Positions 10,176 to 22,987 of a stretch of 57,201 nt of DNA are shown here, in pieces (within the stretch, counting starts at the first letter, position 1; the number at the start of each line of letters is the position of its first letter). Below the pieces are notes generated by a model. It was not told the origin of the DNA. It saw only the letters and a list, made by a program, of their open reading frames with translations, and made no database searches. The stretch lies in assembly GCA_022592435.1 (NCBI GenBank), contig JABYQS010000207.1:1-57201 (forward strand), read 5' to 3'. The translations under genes were made by a program, and so were the position numbers. The DNA comes from Cerioporus squamosus. Lineage: Eukaryota; Basidiomycota; Agaricomycetes; Polyporales; Polyporaceae.

Positions 10176-12909
10176 ATGAGTCGTAGCCTGCCCCAGCGAC
10201 CCACCCTGTTTGAGCAAGCACTCAGGGATTCTGCCCGGACAGAGACTGCCGCTGCTGGTACGCAGGTATTACCTCAACAATGCTTACACTGCTTACGAAA
10301 TCCAAAGATGTCTACACTGGGGCGACCGGTTCTGTTGTGATTACAGAGCCTGAACCCCTCACAGCACAGACACTTGCTCATCATGATACCACAGCTGCCA
10401 ACGATGCACCTGACGCCAGCCGAACCTTTGGTCTGCCACCACCCCTGGTCACTGTTACCGTGCCCGCTTTGCCTTTCGCTGAGCAGTTGACTGAGAGTCA
10501 AGCGGCCTCGGGCACTCTGCCCGCACCCGTTGCTCGGGCCATCGCGCCCGGCGCCTCAACCAGCATGTCAGTGCCCGGCCACCCGTCGAACCGCACCCGT
10601 GGTGACCAGACATCCGCCGTATCCGGGCCAACCACTGGCCCAAGTGTACCAGTCACCTCCCACATCCACGCTACGAGCGACGGTACCACGCGCCGTCTGA
10701 GGCCCTCGACTGTCCAGGAGACCACCCGAGATCCTGCTCACGATTCGGGCACTGTTGCCACGACAAGCAAAGGCAAAGACCCTGGCGCGGGTGCTATATC
10801 GTTGCCGAGCAAGCAAGGTGCGGAACCCCGCATCGAAGCCCCGGGCAGTACCGCTGCGACGAAGAAAGCTGGCCGGTCAAGTCGCAAGGCCACTTACCCA
10901 CCCCTCCGGCTCCCCTCCCCTTTCCCAGAGTCGTTCGAATTCGACGAAGATGAGTTGGTGGATCACTGGGTGCAGATGGTATGTCGAAGGTTCCTTTGAT
11001 TACATTGGCATGCCACTGACCATGTCCATAGGCTGTCATGTGCACCGGCTGCCGCAAACTCGGGGTAACCTGCCGGGTCAACTTCCTACATGGCGCAATG
11101 TGCAATCATTGCACAAATGGACAGGCTGCCTGTTCATTGGTGCCATGCGATGTTAAGGGGCACTCATGGAACCATGCCCAGCGCGCTTACATACTATTCG
11201 ACTTCCAGCGCATCGGGGATGTGACAGCGCAACATCCAGTTCAGTCCATTCGTCCCATGTTTGCTGGGGACCCCGACTTCGTACCTCCCGAGTGGTTCAT
11301 GCAAAGATTTCAGGCTCTGAAACCATCACGGTGGGCGAAGGGCTCGAAGTGGCGTGCCACAAAGCCACGTTCAGCTATGGCCAAACGCGCGAGGTTCCTC
11401 GCCCCTACTTCGGACATGGACTACGAGCCGAATTCATCTGACGCTGAACCTGGTAACTCGTCCGATCCCACGAACACCATCCCAGCGGCCCGCAGGCGCG
11501 CGGCTCGCAAGCCTGCTACGACTTCCACCTCCGCAGACAATGCTGCCCGTGAAAGCGAAGATAGTGACCACTCCCCACCACCACGGCGACTGCTAACCCG
11601 AAGGCGTCTCGAGAAGCGGCCTGCTGCTGTTGTATCGGACGAAGATAGCAGTAGCGGCGCTGCACATGACTACTCCCGGGCACACGATGAGTATGGCTCG
11701 CGTGAAGACATAGGTGCGTATATCTCTTCCATCCCAATGCAGCCTACTGACGCGGCAGTCAGATACAGAGATAACGCAGCGAACGGGCTCCACCCGACGG
11801 ACCCATGACACAGGTCACAGCAGCTCTGACAACCCAAACTCGACTGATGGTGAGGCGGGCCTGGGCACCTCGGGCACTAGTGTCCGGCTTCACCGCAAAC
11901 GACCTATCAAGCGGGCGCGGATCGAGAACGATTTCTCCGAAGATGTATTCCATCACACAGGTACCTCTATTGTTGCATATTGTACCAACGTTCTGACTCA
12001 TTGTGTTCTCTCTCGGGTGAAGCAGACGAGAGAGATGTGGGGTTCCAGGACAACCTTGTCCTTGAGATGTCAGATCTCACCGGAGCTCCTGATTATCAGA
12101 TGGAAACGCCCCCTCCGCCAAGCATCTTAGCTGTAGAACAATCCTTAAGCACAGATGAGGTTTACAGTCGCGTCAACTCCAACTTCATGTCGCTGGACAT
12201 GGAGGACCACTCACTCCGGACCTCTCTCACAATCCTCGAGGAGTCGATCGCAGCTGGTAGGAGCGATGTGCAGCGCGAAATCTCGGATCTTCGAGAATCG
12301 GTTCGTCACACACTTGAGGAACACGGCTCTGTCAATGCACGGCTTAACAACGCTCTCGATGAGCTATGCAAACAACGTACAGAAATGCAGCAAATGCAGC
12401 AGCTGCTTAACACCCTGCTGCTGGAGAGGGTGTGTCCTTCCCCGTGGCCATTCGTACCTCCTCCTGCCCCCCTGCATTCCGCCGCATTGTCGCTTCAGTT
12501 AGATATGGGACTGTCCAGGACAGACGATGCCACCACCTCAAGTGCACATTGTGAGCCGGGGGCTCTACACCCGGGCAGGTCGGACTCCGGTACCCATGCG
12601 CCCGGGATCCCTGTCTCCTCGTCTTCGTCCACACGGCTTCCTGCACCGCACACCACTGACAATATGAGAACGCCTAAGGCAGTTACCACGACATTGCCAT
12701 CCTCTACGACTATAGCACAAGCCCGAAGAGGTGAGCCTGCCCCCGATATCCCCATCGCATCACTGCACTCGTCACGCGATGCTGTCCCGGGTATTATCGA
12801 GCACCCGGCAGGTTCTGATTCCCTCGTAATGGTACCGGGACCAGTCGCCAGGACCCTTACGACCTCCAACGTCCTAGGCATACGTGCACTGCGAGAGTTA
12901 TATGGCTAG
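10176..12909 (+). CDS. Zn2Cys6-cluster plus coiled-coil protein B (838 aa)
   Basis: Five exons: 10176-10257, 10308-10978, 11032-11713, 11763-11960 and 12026-12909. Joining them gives one uninterrupted frame. A low-complexity N-terminal region leads to the signature LVDHWVQM at the end of exon 2. Exon 3 opens with six cysteines spaced CX2CX6CX9CX2CX6C (about residues 255-285), the fungal binuclear zinc-cluster pattern. A conserved block of about 100 residues follows (YILFDFQR, PPEWF). After an acidic linker, exon 5 carries a long coiled coil (about residues 590-680). Paralogues are G (29381-31984) and broken E (14289-17470). B lacks the 120-residue N-terminal domain of E and G. DNA binding is suggested by the cluster type but unproven. 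Confidence 0.85.
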
Positions 12910-13002
12910 AGAAACATGCCCGAGTGGAGTACCCGACTGTCCGACTGTTGAACTGTCTGAACTATTGTCTATGATGTATTAATGCCCCCGTACATACACT
13001 AT

Positions 13003-14181
13003 CTATTCAGGGTACCATTGTTCACCAATTTCGCACAGAGTTTCATTATACATCGCCCACATTCCAATCTCCCCCAAGGACGGTGTCGCCTGCAATCTGC
13101 CAGCCACAGCTGCAACTTCAAGCCATGCCCGGCGCTCGCCGCGCAAGTAGGCCAGACGCTCGGCACCGAATTGGTTTACATCTACCGCCACCCGCATAAG
13201 CGAATGGTCATAGCCGTGGGCAAGAGATGACAGACCCATCGACAGATGGGCCTGAGTGATTTGCGAATTGCGGGCAACCGGGATCGCTGCGCCAGCCTCA
13301 CCAGCAGATGATCCTTGCTGGTCAATGGGGTGAGGGGACCGCGAGGGCGCAATGGACGCTCGGTGCATTGGGCGCATGGTGGGAGCAGTGGGACCGGCAG
13401 AAGAGGCCCTCCCGACGGTGCCATCGGGCAACCGGGCTCCGCTCCGGGTAGGCGAGTGGGAGAGCCGGGCAGATGGGTCGGGCAGTCGGGCAGCGCTCCT
13501 ATCGTGCACAGTAGGCAGGATATCGGGTATTCCAATAGGGCTACGCGGGATGGATGCCAGCATGTCCGGCGAGCTCAGCGCATTTGATCCCAATGAAAAA
13601 GTCGTGCTGCCAATAGGACTGGTGGGGATCGGGGTTCCCTCGTCAATGGGACCGCTAAGGACAGCCACTTGCGATCGCATGGCATCGGGTTGGAGATCCA
13701 GGCCAAGCGGACCTCCAATAACAGGAAGGGTGGCCTCTGAGCCCATATTTTCCGGCAAAGGAGATATCTCTGAGGGGTCAATCACATTTTTGAGTGCGGA
13801 TTGACATACAAGTGAACCAAGACATACTCACCGTCAGCTGGCAATGGCGGTGAGACCCGCATAGGAGATCCCATGGTGTGCTCAGCCGTGCCATCGCTCT
13901 CAGTGTCGTCGGCCTCCAGGCTGGTGAATCGCACTCGTTTCTGTCCCAAGCCAGTTTTCAGACTGACTAGCGGACATGTGATGGGCGCCTACCATCATGG
14001 TTTGTCCGAGTATCTTGTGTCCGAGTAGTATGTGAGAGGGAACAAATACCTAGACACACATAGTATGAGCGGGCAGATTGCAGTCACCGGGAGGAAAGAC
14101 CTACTTGCTTGCGGACGTACTCAGATACAAGGTTGAACGACGCACTAGGGTAGAAGTTGATTTCGCGGTCACGTGACACAT
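13003..14181 (-). CDS. SPIG-repeat protein C (about 320 aa, 5' end uncertain)
   Basis: Secure exons on the minus strand are 14049-13993, 13940-13832 and 13769-13003. The first exon is uncertain; a start at 14181 with a GTGCGT donor after 14146 keeps the frame. The middle contains PTSPIG and PRSPIG repeats. The C-terminus holds a conserved block (about 70 residues) with ERLAYLR, ERRAW and QWYP, shared with protein D at 32238-33740; intron positions also match D. It converges on gene B and diverges from gene E with about 107 bp between the start codons, implying a shared promoter. No known domain was recognised. Confidence 0.72.
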
Positions 14182-14288
14182 TGATGGACGACGTGTCTAG
14201 CGGGCTATCTTGAAAGTGTGCTATCTCATTCGCTCTCACTCATCAAAGCTCCCCTGCTTCCCACCCGTATATTGCGGTGACTCTTGTG
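14182..14288. promoter_or_regulatory. Divergent promoter region between C and E
   Basis: Only about 107 bp separate the likely start of C (minus) from the start of E (plus). The equivalent right-hand pair G/D has 253 bp (31985-32237). Recurrence of this layout supports shared, bidirectional control; no specific operator could be named. Confidence 0.5.
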
Positions 14289-17200
14289 ATGGCTCAATCT
14301 ACGCAAACACGTTCCACGGCCCTCCAGTCTCTCTACGATCGATCTGCCCGGGTTCAGTCCGCCTGGATTGCCCGACCGGCCGAAGATCATCCTGCCCGCT
14401 CCGTCTGGGTGGGCAAGTTCTGGTCGGACCTCGCCGCGCTCGTGGGCAGTATCAGGAAGGTTGAAGAACGCGATGTCCGTGTCCCTCCCTTTGTGGTCGC
14501 ATTCCTCGTGGAGCACAATGCCGCCTTCGCTGCCCACCGCCCCTACAGTCTCCCTGCCCTGGATCCTGCCCTTGCCCCCCGGGCGATGGGCAATTTCCAA
14601 GTGGATGACGACTACACGTTTGAGCCTGTTCGTGGAGGCTGGTGGAACGATCCTTGTACGTCACAGTTCTCTCTCCGTACCTCATTGCCTTCATGACCGT
14701 TGCCCCCATACAGAATTTGCCCCGCTGTCACGTCCTGGGCTGCACGCTGAGCGCATTTCTCCTCCTACCGCCATTGCCCCCAGCAAGCCTGCAATCCGTC
14801 GCCCTCCCTTGTCTTCAGTACTGGCCAAGGACACGTCTCCCACGCCGGACTCCACGTCACACCCGGCCCCTACCTTGGTGCCCTCGATAGAGACCTCCGC
14901 AGGCAGAACGACTCGCTCGACCTCAAAAGCAGCCGGGCATGTCGCTGAGGTTAGCTCGTTGTCTCCCAGCGCCGCGGAATCCGAACCCGAGGTGAGCGCG
15001 CCCGCCGTCAGTGTTCCTGCACGCAGAAAGGAAACCGGCACCCCTCGTGAACGGAAGGATTCTGCCGGGCAGGGGCCTGGTGGGGCCGCTCCACGAACCA
15101 GAGCCCGTGCTGCGGGTGCGAAGCGGAGCTCTAGTACGCCGAGACCTACCAGCAAGGCCACGAAGGCCGTGCCAAGCCTGGCTTCGGGTAGTGGCGTCGC
15201 CAAGGGCAGCAGGAAGGCAGCAAAGACAGCAAAGAGCTCCCCCCCGCCAGTGCGAGACCCCGGGCCGTTTCCGCAAAGTTTCGATTTTAGCGGACAAGAT
15301 CTGGTAGATCATTGGGTCCCAATGGTAAGGTCGCTCTGCGCCCTCCAATATTCAGACTGCTTACGTCTCCTGCAGAAGATCCTCTGCACCGAGTGCGACT
15401 GAAAGGGCCTCGTCTGCCGGGTGAATTTCCTCCACGGTGCGCAGTGCAACCACTGCACGAACATCAAGGGTCACTGCTCGTTGGTCGCTCTCCACGGCAA
15501 CGGCACGGTTTGGACGAAAGAGCAGCGCGTCTACATTTTGTATGACTTCCAGCGCCGCGCCGATCCCACCGCACCTCACCCGGGCGTAACCGTCCGTCCA
15601 AAATTCGCGAACAACCGGACATTTACCGTCCCACCATGGTTCAGTGACAAGCTTAATGCCCTCAAACCCTCCCACTGGGCCCCTGGAGGCGTGGCACGGG
15701 TGTCTAAGCCGCGTTCTTTGCAGTCCAAACGGGCGACGTTTGTCGCACCAACCCCGGACAACGAGGATGGTGCTTCCAGAGCGCGTGTACCCTCGCTCCC
15801 AGCACCACGAAAGGCCTCAGGGACACGCCGGGCCGCCAAAGCTAGGGCGGCGTCAGATAGCGAAGACGACAGCGAGGCAGAGGACACAAGCCCACGTTCC
15901 CCGTCTGTCACATCAAGCACGGACGAGAGTACCAGTGAGCACGAGGCGGATGACGACGGCGACGATGGTGGCGACCAGGACCATGAGAGCACCAGGGATG
16001 GCAGTAGCGCCGATCACGACAACTCGGGCAATAGCGACGACATCGAGAACTTCCTCGATGGGGGAGCAGAGGACATCACACCAGGCAGTCCGCCTCTCAC
16101 CTTGCGCAGGAGCTCCAGACGTCGCAATAGGGTCGTCCTTTCCGAGGGCGAGGACGAGTGCCCGGAAGTTGATATGGCCGAGACGTCACAGGCTAGCGCG
16201 GGCACCTTGAAGATCCGAATCCGCAAGCGTGCCCGGGAGCAGTCAGAGCCTGAGGAAGGTCAGGATGACCCGGCTGCTGGGGGTTCTAGCACCCAGACCC
16301 CCGCCAATCGTCAGTCCAAACGTCGGCGTGCTCAGTACAGCCGCGCAATCACTGTACCACCGCCCACGGGTAAGCGCTTTTTTTGGTGCAATCTGGGCGT
16401 CCACGCTGATTATCTAGTGCCCTGGCGTGATATGCCCTCTTTAGAGAAGCAACTCGGCCTGCAAGAACAGCTCTCCGCGCTGGCAGAGAGTTCGAAGGCC
16501 CGCTCGGCAGAGTCTCCTTACGACGATGAGGTAATGGCAGCCCATGGATTTGCTCCCGACTACGATCTCGACTTCGACTTCGAGCGATCAATTCCCCCGG
16601 TCATCCAGGACCTCACCGGCTCGCCCACCAAGGAGGAGGTCCATAGACGCGTCAATACCAACTTCGCATACCTCGAGGGCGAAACCTCTTCTCTCTGGGA
16701 TGCCGTCACCAAGCTCGAGAACTCGCTCAAGAGTGGACAGCAGAATTGGGAGCACGACTTCGGCGAGCTGCGGAAGTGCACAATGCAAGCTATCGCCGAC
16801 AACGACCTTCTCTCCCAGAAGCTGACCCGTGCGATGGAGGAGCAACAGCAGCAGAAGAACGACATCGCGGAGTTGAGGGGTATCGTCAACACTCTCCGGT
16901 GGGAACAGGGACTGGGTGGCCAGTGGGAGGTGGGTACAACCTCCGCTTTCTCTGCGCACTGCAAGCTCATTGCTTAACATATAGCAGAGAGATAATTGGC
17001 CTGATTTCTTGGCAACATACCCGACGGGCGGTTTCCCCGAAGCCCCCCATGCAAGCGGTGAAGCCGTCACTGCCCGACGGTTCGATGCCGCCAAGACTGC
17101 TCGACCCTTCGCCCCCGACAGCCATGACCAGAGCCAGTCCTCACTTGCCCCCTCGGCGCTGGCCGCCTCATCCTTCATCCCGCGTGGCTTGTTTGAGGAG

Positions 17201-17470
17201 CATCGTCCCAGTCCGCCCAGCCACCCGAACAGTCAAGAACAGGGCTCTCTCGCGGACGCACCGGGTGAGCCACAGCTCCCCCCTGGCCCGGGCAGTGTGG
17301 AGCCTAGAGTGTCCCCCCATCCGGAAGATGACGATTTACGCTCGCCCGAGGACCCGGACCCGCAGCACATGCATGCCAAAGGCACGGTCGTGGCGCACTT
17401 GTCCAGTGTGCCCCACGTTGATCAGTCCGATCCCCCCGGCGGTGCTGAGGACGAGTGTGTACTGCTGTAG
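14289..17470 (+). pseudogene. Broken Zn2Cys6-cluster plus coiled-coil gene E
   Basis: The exon structure mirrors gene G: 14289-14655, 14714-15324, 15376-16369, 16418-16929 and 16988-17470. Exon 1 is 367 nt in both genes and encodes the same roughly 120-residue N-terminal domain (SARVQ, VPPF). The coding sense continues through LVDHWVPM, the cysteine cluster, YILYDFQR, an acidic region and a coiled coil. Two lesions break it. The join of exons 1 and 2 creates TAA, because T stands where G has G at the donor edge. A TGA at 15400-15402 falls inside the cysteine cluster, opposite an Arg in G. A truncated product or unusual splicing cannot be excluded, but as read the gene is dead. Confidence 0.75.
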
Positions 17471-18020
17471 CAGCCGCAGGCGTACCGGACAATCAGCAGT
17501 TATCGCTTACCGCCGGAAAAGCTGACAAGTTGTGCTAGGCGGGTAGTGCAGTGGACGATGGGCAGCAGGCGGTCGACCGGACACAGTAATCGTGTACCAT
17601 GTACCCTGGCCCATGATATCTCAGTACAACGGCTCGGTCTTGTATATGTCCATAGCACCTATTGGCTCACCCCTGTGTAGTATATATCAACAGCCATCAG
17701 TACTTGAGTATCTTGAACGGGAGCTTCCAAGGGCACCACGATACATCCCGGCGGTATGACCGGGCAGAGGAGCATCCGGCTGTCGGGCAATATCAGAGGG
17801 ACGGGCAGTGTCAGAGTGCCGGGCAGCGGGCTGGTGCCCGGCAGTGATGCCCGGGACCTTTGGAGTTAGACCCATGGAAAGCGGCACACTTTTGTCTTCA
17901 GTCAGCATCATCAACACCCTCACTTGACCCATCACACAGCTTGTCATTCATGGGGGATTTGTACAGAGGTACATAGTCAGTACATACGATGTCCCAGCAG
18001 CTAGCTGCACAGCTGGTACA
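17471..18020. other. Convergent intergenic region with dense CGGGCA/TGCCCG words
   Basis: This lies between the ends of E (plus) and F (minus). No gene was found. At 17761-17855 there are six CGGGCA or TGCCCG words in under 100 bp. Confidence 0.6.
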
Positions 18021-21000
18021 CTACCCCGCCAGTTTCTCTTTCCTCCGTGTCGATCTTCGAGGACCCGTTGGGGCAACCTCGGGCTGAGAACGTCCGGAAG
18101 CTTGAGTGGTGTCCTTGGGGGAATCCTGCGGGCGGGATGCACCGCGACGACGGGTGTGCCGAGCAATTGCGCTGGACGGGACAGCCATCACAGCGCGCTG
18201 TCGTGCCCGGGTCTGCGGAGCACGCTTCTGGGCAAGCCCTTCAGAGATGGATTGCGGATCCTGCGGGGGATGCATGTCGTCACCCTCCACCGTCCCGTCC
18301 ATCGGCTTCTCTGCTTCAGCGGCTGAGTCCAATGAAGAATGGCTGCGGGGCTGAGAGTGACGGCGAGGTGGTGCTGGCTTGAGATTACGGGAACGAGTCT
18401 GTCGTCCGTGCGCAGTGGTCATTGGAAGTGAGGTAAGCGCGCTCGTGGGCGACTGCTCGTGCGGGGAAGGAAGGATAGCTGACGAAGCAGGCTTGCCAAG
18501 CCGACTGGTGGAGGCTTTTGCAGAGGTGTTCGCCGATTCCCTGAGAGCTCCATGAGGACCCCGGGCAGCAGTCTCGCAAAGAGGTTCCAAAACCTGCACG
18601 ATGTCTTGGAAGGACATGTGACTCTCGCGCAAGAATTCGGGACCTTTGTTAGGGACCTTCTCAGACAGGTCGCCTGGCACAATACCGTTCACCGTGTGTG
18701 CATCCCTAAGAGTAAGTCCCAATGCGAGCATCCATTGCTGGACGTCACTCGACGAAGCGTTGGGGGTCACAACATGATCCTAAAGCCATGAGAAGACGGC
18801 GTCCAGACGATCGCGCGTGCGATGGACAGCCGCAGGTAGGCCCCAGTCCTTCGAGTCCCAAGATGCCCAGCGTCCTGGACCGGGCGAGCTAAATGTCATG
18901 CGCGAGCCGAGCTGCAGGGAAATGAGTATTGCGCTTGGGGCTAGCAGCATCACGTATGCACTCACCGTATGCCTCCACACTGAGAGTGCCCGCCTGTAAT
19001 TCACATCTTCACAAAGCGCCCACAAGAACGGCCATACCCGGGCATCGGTCTTGCCTACCCAACGCGGAGCCTTTTCCTTCGCACGCGCAACCAGAGAGGA
19101 GTCGGGCTGCACGAGTGCACCAGGACTGCCCTGCCCGGGTTTGGGCAAGTTGGCGAGCGGCTGGAGTGGTGAAGAAGCGGGGTTGATGTCGTTGGGCATG
19201 GTGCCGTCTTGCCTGGGTGCGGCCTTGCGTCCCCGACCACTGCGGCGTGTTGCCGCGAGAGGAGGAGCCCCGTCCTCGGATCCCGAAATGTTGTCAAGGT
19301 CAAACTCCTCGTCCTCGGGGCTATCGTCCGAGTCAAGGTGAGGGGATCCCGAGCCGTTCGAGCCGGCCCCAGAGGACTTTGCAGAGTCGCTTGAACCGTC
19401 ATGGACTGTACGAGCCTTTTTGCGTGGCCGCTTCGACTTCGGTCGCGCGGCTAGTTCCTTCTCCTTGCCCTTGCCCGCTCCCTTAGACTTCGCTGTCGCT
19501 ACAGTCTCCTTCCCCTTGCCTTTCGACGCCTTCAGTACCTTCTTCCGTTTTTCCCCCGTGATGACCTCTTCTGCACTGTCGGATCCGCTGTCTTCATGAT
19601 CGGGATTGCCCGAGCTGCTGGTGCCCGGTTGCCCGGGGGGTGGGCGCTGACCGGTCCACGCTTCAAACGCACCCTTGGGCGGGCCGTTCGCTACCCGCAA
19701 CCTGCGCTCGTTCTTCGCCTTTGCCATGTTCTTCTCCTGTGCCACACCAGTATACTCCGCCACGTGCCGCTCACTCCCATCCCACCAGTGCATGAACCGG
19801 AAGCGTTCTTCAGGATCGTCGTTCTCCTGGAGCTCAATAACGCGGGCCCACCACTTCGCCATCGGCTTTGAGTTCATACGAGTGGGCTCAACCACTTGGA
19901 CATCGGGGAAGAGACCCGCCCGGAAATACTGGTCGGGCCGGGCAGCGACCTCCCCCCAGGCAACAGGAGTGTCCTTGACACCGCACGCCAAAGCTAGAAC
20001 GCAGAACACTTAGAATTATTCACGCTGTAGAAAAACCTAAGACGTACACCAATGAAGGTTCATGAACGTGCGCATGACGGCTTCCTTGCTTGTCTGAAGT
20101 CGGTATTCGGAGATGGGCGGGAGGATTGGGGTGCCATCCGGGTATACGTCGAACACTACCTCGACCTCGACAGGTTTCCGGCGGAGGCCTTTCTCGTTCT
20201 CGACGTCGTGTGTCCCGGGAAACAGGGTCATGTTGGCATACCGCGAATAGTGACCCAGATAGTCGCTCTTCCAATCGGGGTATAATTCAGTGAACATGGG
20301 GTTTTTGGGGTCGTCACGATGCCAATGCATGCTGATATCGTAACTGAATGACAATTACTAGATGAGCGATGCATACGATGACTGGCTCCGGCAACTTACC
20401 GTCCCCACTTTAACTTCGCCATGCGATCCAGGTAGTAGAAGGTGAGTTCACTGATGGCGCCTGCCTGATTCCACAGCAGCGTGATGAAGGACGCCACCCA
20501 ATCGGCCAAGCGTTTCTCCGCAATCCTATGACATTACCGTGAGCTCGACGTGTCACCGTATTAACCAACGCTGTAGGTATGGGAAGGTTTCATACATTGT
20601 CCGAAGCGCAGGGTCAGGCCCCTCAAAGGTCCACTCATCCGCTTCACGCTCAAATTCCTCCTTCTCCTCATCCTCCAGCGCGGCCCACAGCTCCGCCCGG
20701 GCAGCATTCAACGCCGCAATGGTGGCTGTTTTCTCGCCATTGGCGAGAATCTCCTGCTGGCGTTCGGCGACAGCGTCTTGACGGCGAATGTTGAAGACCT
20801 CTCGAGCCGTCCAAACGGTCCTTAGCGAGCGAGGTAGCCGCGTATCCTTCGTTGGAGCGTTGTTCGAGAACCAGTGAGTAATTTTCTGTTGAACGGCTGA
20901 GAGAGGCACAGGGCAACACAATACACGAGAACGTACCATCCGTAGGAACTCACGGGCATACCGGTTGGTCTCGTCGACATCTCGCCCCCGGAGAAACTCG

Positions 21001-21131
21001 TCAACGAGAGCTTCCTTCTTCTCGCGCTTCTCGGCACGCGACTTCGACGCCCAAGTCTCGAGAACGTCTCGCAGGCGGTCAATCTCGTCGTGAGTAAGGT
21101 GAATGCCATCGGGGGGAGGAGAGCCGGGCAT
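18021..21131 (-). CDS. Large charged protein F (946 codons, in-frame TAG at 18780)
   Basis: Minus-strand exons are 21131-20937, 20885-20596, 20525-20400, 20343-20048, 20008-18966 and 18911-18021. The ATG at 21131 is the first in frame. The N-terminus is helical and charged, followed by KITHWFSNN, an Ala/Glu-rich helical stretch, a conserved-looking central domain with Trp-rich motifs (HWHRDDP, WWARVIEL, MHWWDGSE), then a long Lys/Ser/Glu-rich, nuclear-protein-like tail. A TAG at 18782-18780 interrupts the frame after about 693 residues; a further 250 or so codons stay open. The TAG fits a CAG-to-TAG change, or a weak intron ending there. The 39-bp intron at 20047-20009 is unusually short. F is divergent from the TET/JBP gene. 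No known family was recognised. Confidence 0.68.
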
Positions 21132-21610
21132 GTCTGAGAGCGAGATGAGAGGGCTGGCGGACTGGGGACTTTCAGGCGGCAAGCGACAGTGGTGAGTCCG
21201 TCAGGTCAAGCTGGTTCGTCGCTACGGCTTGCCCGCAATGGTCTAGTAGCTAGACATGTGGCTACCAAAAATAATCACCAATTATCAGCTAGCGGGTTTC
21301 TTCCGGAAAGACCGTCCTCCGCATCACGATCGATATTGTTGAGGTGCCCGATGTCCGAGTAACGCTGCGGACAGACACTAGTATAGCATGGGGGATGCAG
21401 TCAGGCTCAGACTGAGTCGTCTCTGCCCAAACGGTTGCAGAAGCAGTATACCTGCGCGCAGAGAACCACAGTAGTCAACATGTTGTGCCGGGACAACATA
21501 CCGGCCAATCGACCGCCGTCACACTGCCACATTGCCTCGACGCGCATGCATGTTGAACCTCAGGTCCGAGCCAGGTTTTCAATCCAGCTCCTCTCTCCCC
21601 ACACCTCATC
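21132..21610. promoter_or_regulatory. Divergent intergenic region between F and the TET/JBP gene
   Basis: About 480 bp separate the start codons of F (minus) and the dioxygenase (plus). It must hold both promoters. No coding sequence or clear regulatory motif could be named. Confidence 0.5.
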
Positions 21611-22913
21611 ATGGCGAACCGCAGCCCTAATGCTGAACTCCAGAATATCCTCTTCATTGACCAAGTGGCTGCATACCTCGAGGAGCTCTTCCGAGCTGTT
21701 CTGTCCGGCAGAAAGGCTTGGGTGGCTGCAGGGCGTCTGCGTTCCAAATTTGATCACACATGGTCGGATGAACTGGAAGAGGATTTGCAACGAGCAGCCA
21801 AGGTTTTGGCTTCCGCTTGGCGTTATCGAGGTATGGGAAGATTGTTTCACCCTACGATCGACTGCTAAGTCTTTTCAGTGCCAATTCCCTGGAGCATCGA
21901 CGACTACTGTGCAGCCTTATCGAAGAAGCCTCGTGGTTTGAATACCGCAGTGGAGGACGATCTCTTGAACAGATTCCCGCCTCTGTCATCGGTGTCGGAT
22001 GTTGTCGATCACAGGCATCTGCTCATGCAACGTCCGGGCATCTTCGTAGATTCCACGGGCAAAGTGCTTGTGTGGAGTCTCCCGGGCATCCTGTCCGAGG
22101 GTCGGCAGGTATGTCGTACCGTAGATCTATGATTGGCTGCCACTGCAACAGAGCGGAGTAGGTCGAGTGTCTCAAGGCGACGGAAAACCTCCGGGATCAG
22201 ATCAAAGTCAAGGGCAACAAGGGGGTGGGCCCCAAGCGGATGGTACAGTGGCGCACAGCGCCCACCTTCTATCAATCGGGGCTCAATTGGCCTGCAGGCA
22301 GCTGGCTTGCGACCCCCGGCGGGTATGCCGTCGGTCACAAGGTCTGCATTCCTTTCCGCCAACCATTCGGAATGCTGATCGACAAGTGCAGACGGCGAAT
22401 TTTTTGCCAACACCTAGCGCATCCATGAGACAGCAGGGCACTATTGCATGGTGCCGGGACATGCGGGAGACAGGTGCTCTCATCAGTGCTATCCTCCGCG
22501 TCGCACATCCGGATCTCTACACCGCTGGAAGAGCATCCCTGCTCGGATTGAGTGCGTTGCAAAATGTGGAAGATGTTCTCCCGTTCTGGCCGGGCATCTT
22601 CAACAATGTTCAACTGCTATCCAATCGCGAGAGTCCTTTCCATCGGGACACTGCCGGGCAGCCGTCCTGGTACGATCTCCTCGTAACGCTCGGTAGTTAT
22701 CGCCGGGCCGAATTGGTACTGCGCAATCTTGGGGTACAAGTGGCGTACAAACCGGGGACGATCGCCCTTTTGTCGGGTTTAGTCATCCACCATGGTGTTC
22801 GCGCAGTAGAGCCGGATCGTATATGTTACTCGTGGTTCATGTCCGAGGCCTTGCACAAAAATCTGGATGTACCTTCTGTTCCGTGGATGTCTCTCGACGT
22901 ACACGGTGTCTAG
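21611..22913 (+). CDS. TET/JBP-type 2-oxoglutarate/Fe(II) dioxygenase (383 aa)
   Basis: Exons are 21611-21830, 21879-22108, 22162-22341 and 22392-22913; introns are 48-53 bp and the frame is open throughout. The C-terminal double-stranded beta-helix carries the iron facial triad: HRD (His about 294, Asp about 296) in SPFHRDTAG, and a distal His in VIHHGV (about 343). Arg lies a few residues later (RAVEPDR), where the 2-oxoglutarate carboxylate is bound. The spacing and surrounding residues (LLVTLGSY, YKPGTIALLSG) match fungal TET/JBP enzymes, which oxidise 5-methylcytosine in DNA. There is no CXXC domain; the protein is compact. It lies 74 bp upstream of the KDZ transposase on the same strand, an association reported for fungal KDZ elements. 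The exon 3 donor (GTCTGC) is weak. Confidence 0.88.
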
Positions 22914-22987
22914 CATCTCACGGCCAAGCCTGTACTCCTCTCTCCCATATCCTCTCCAATCACTACCCTCGGTTGCCGTTTACGACG

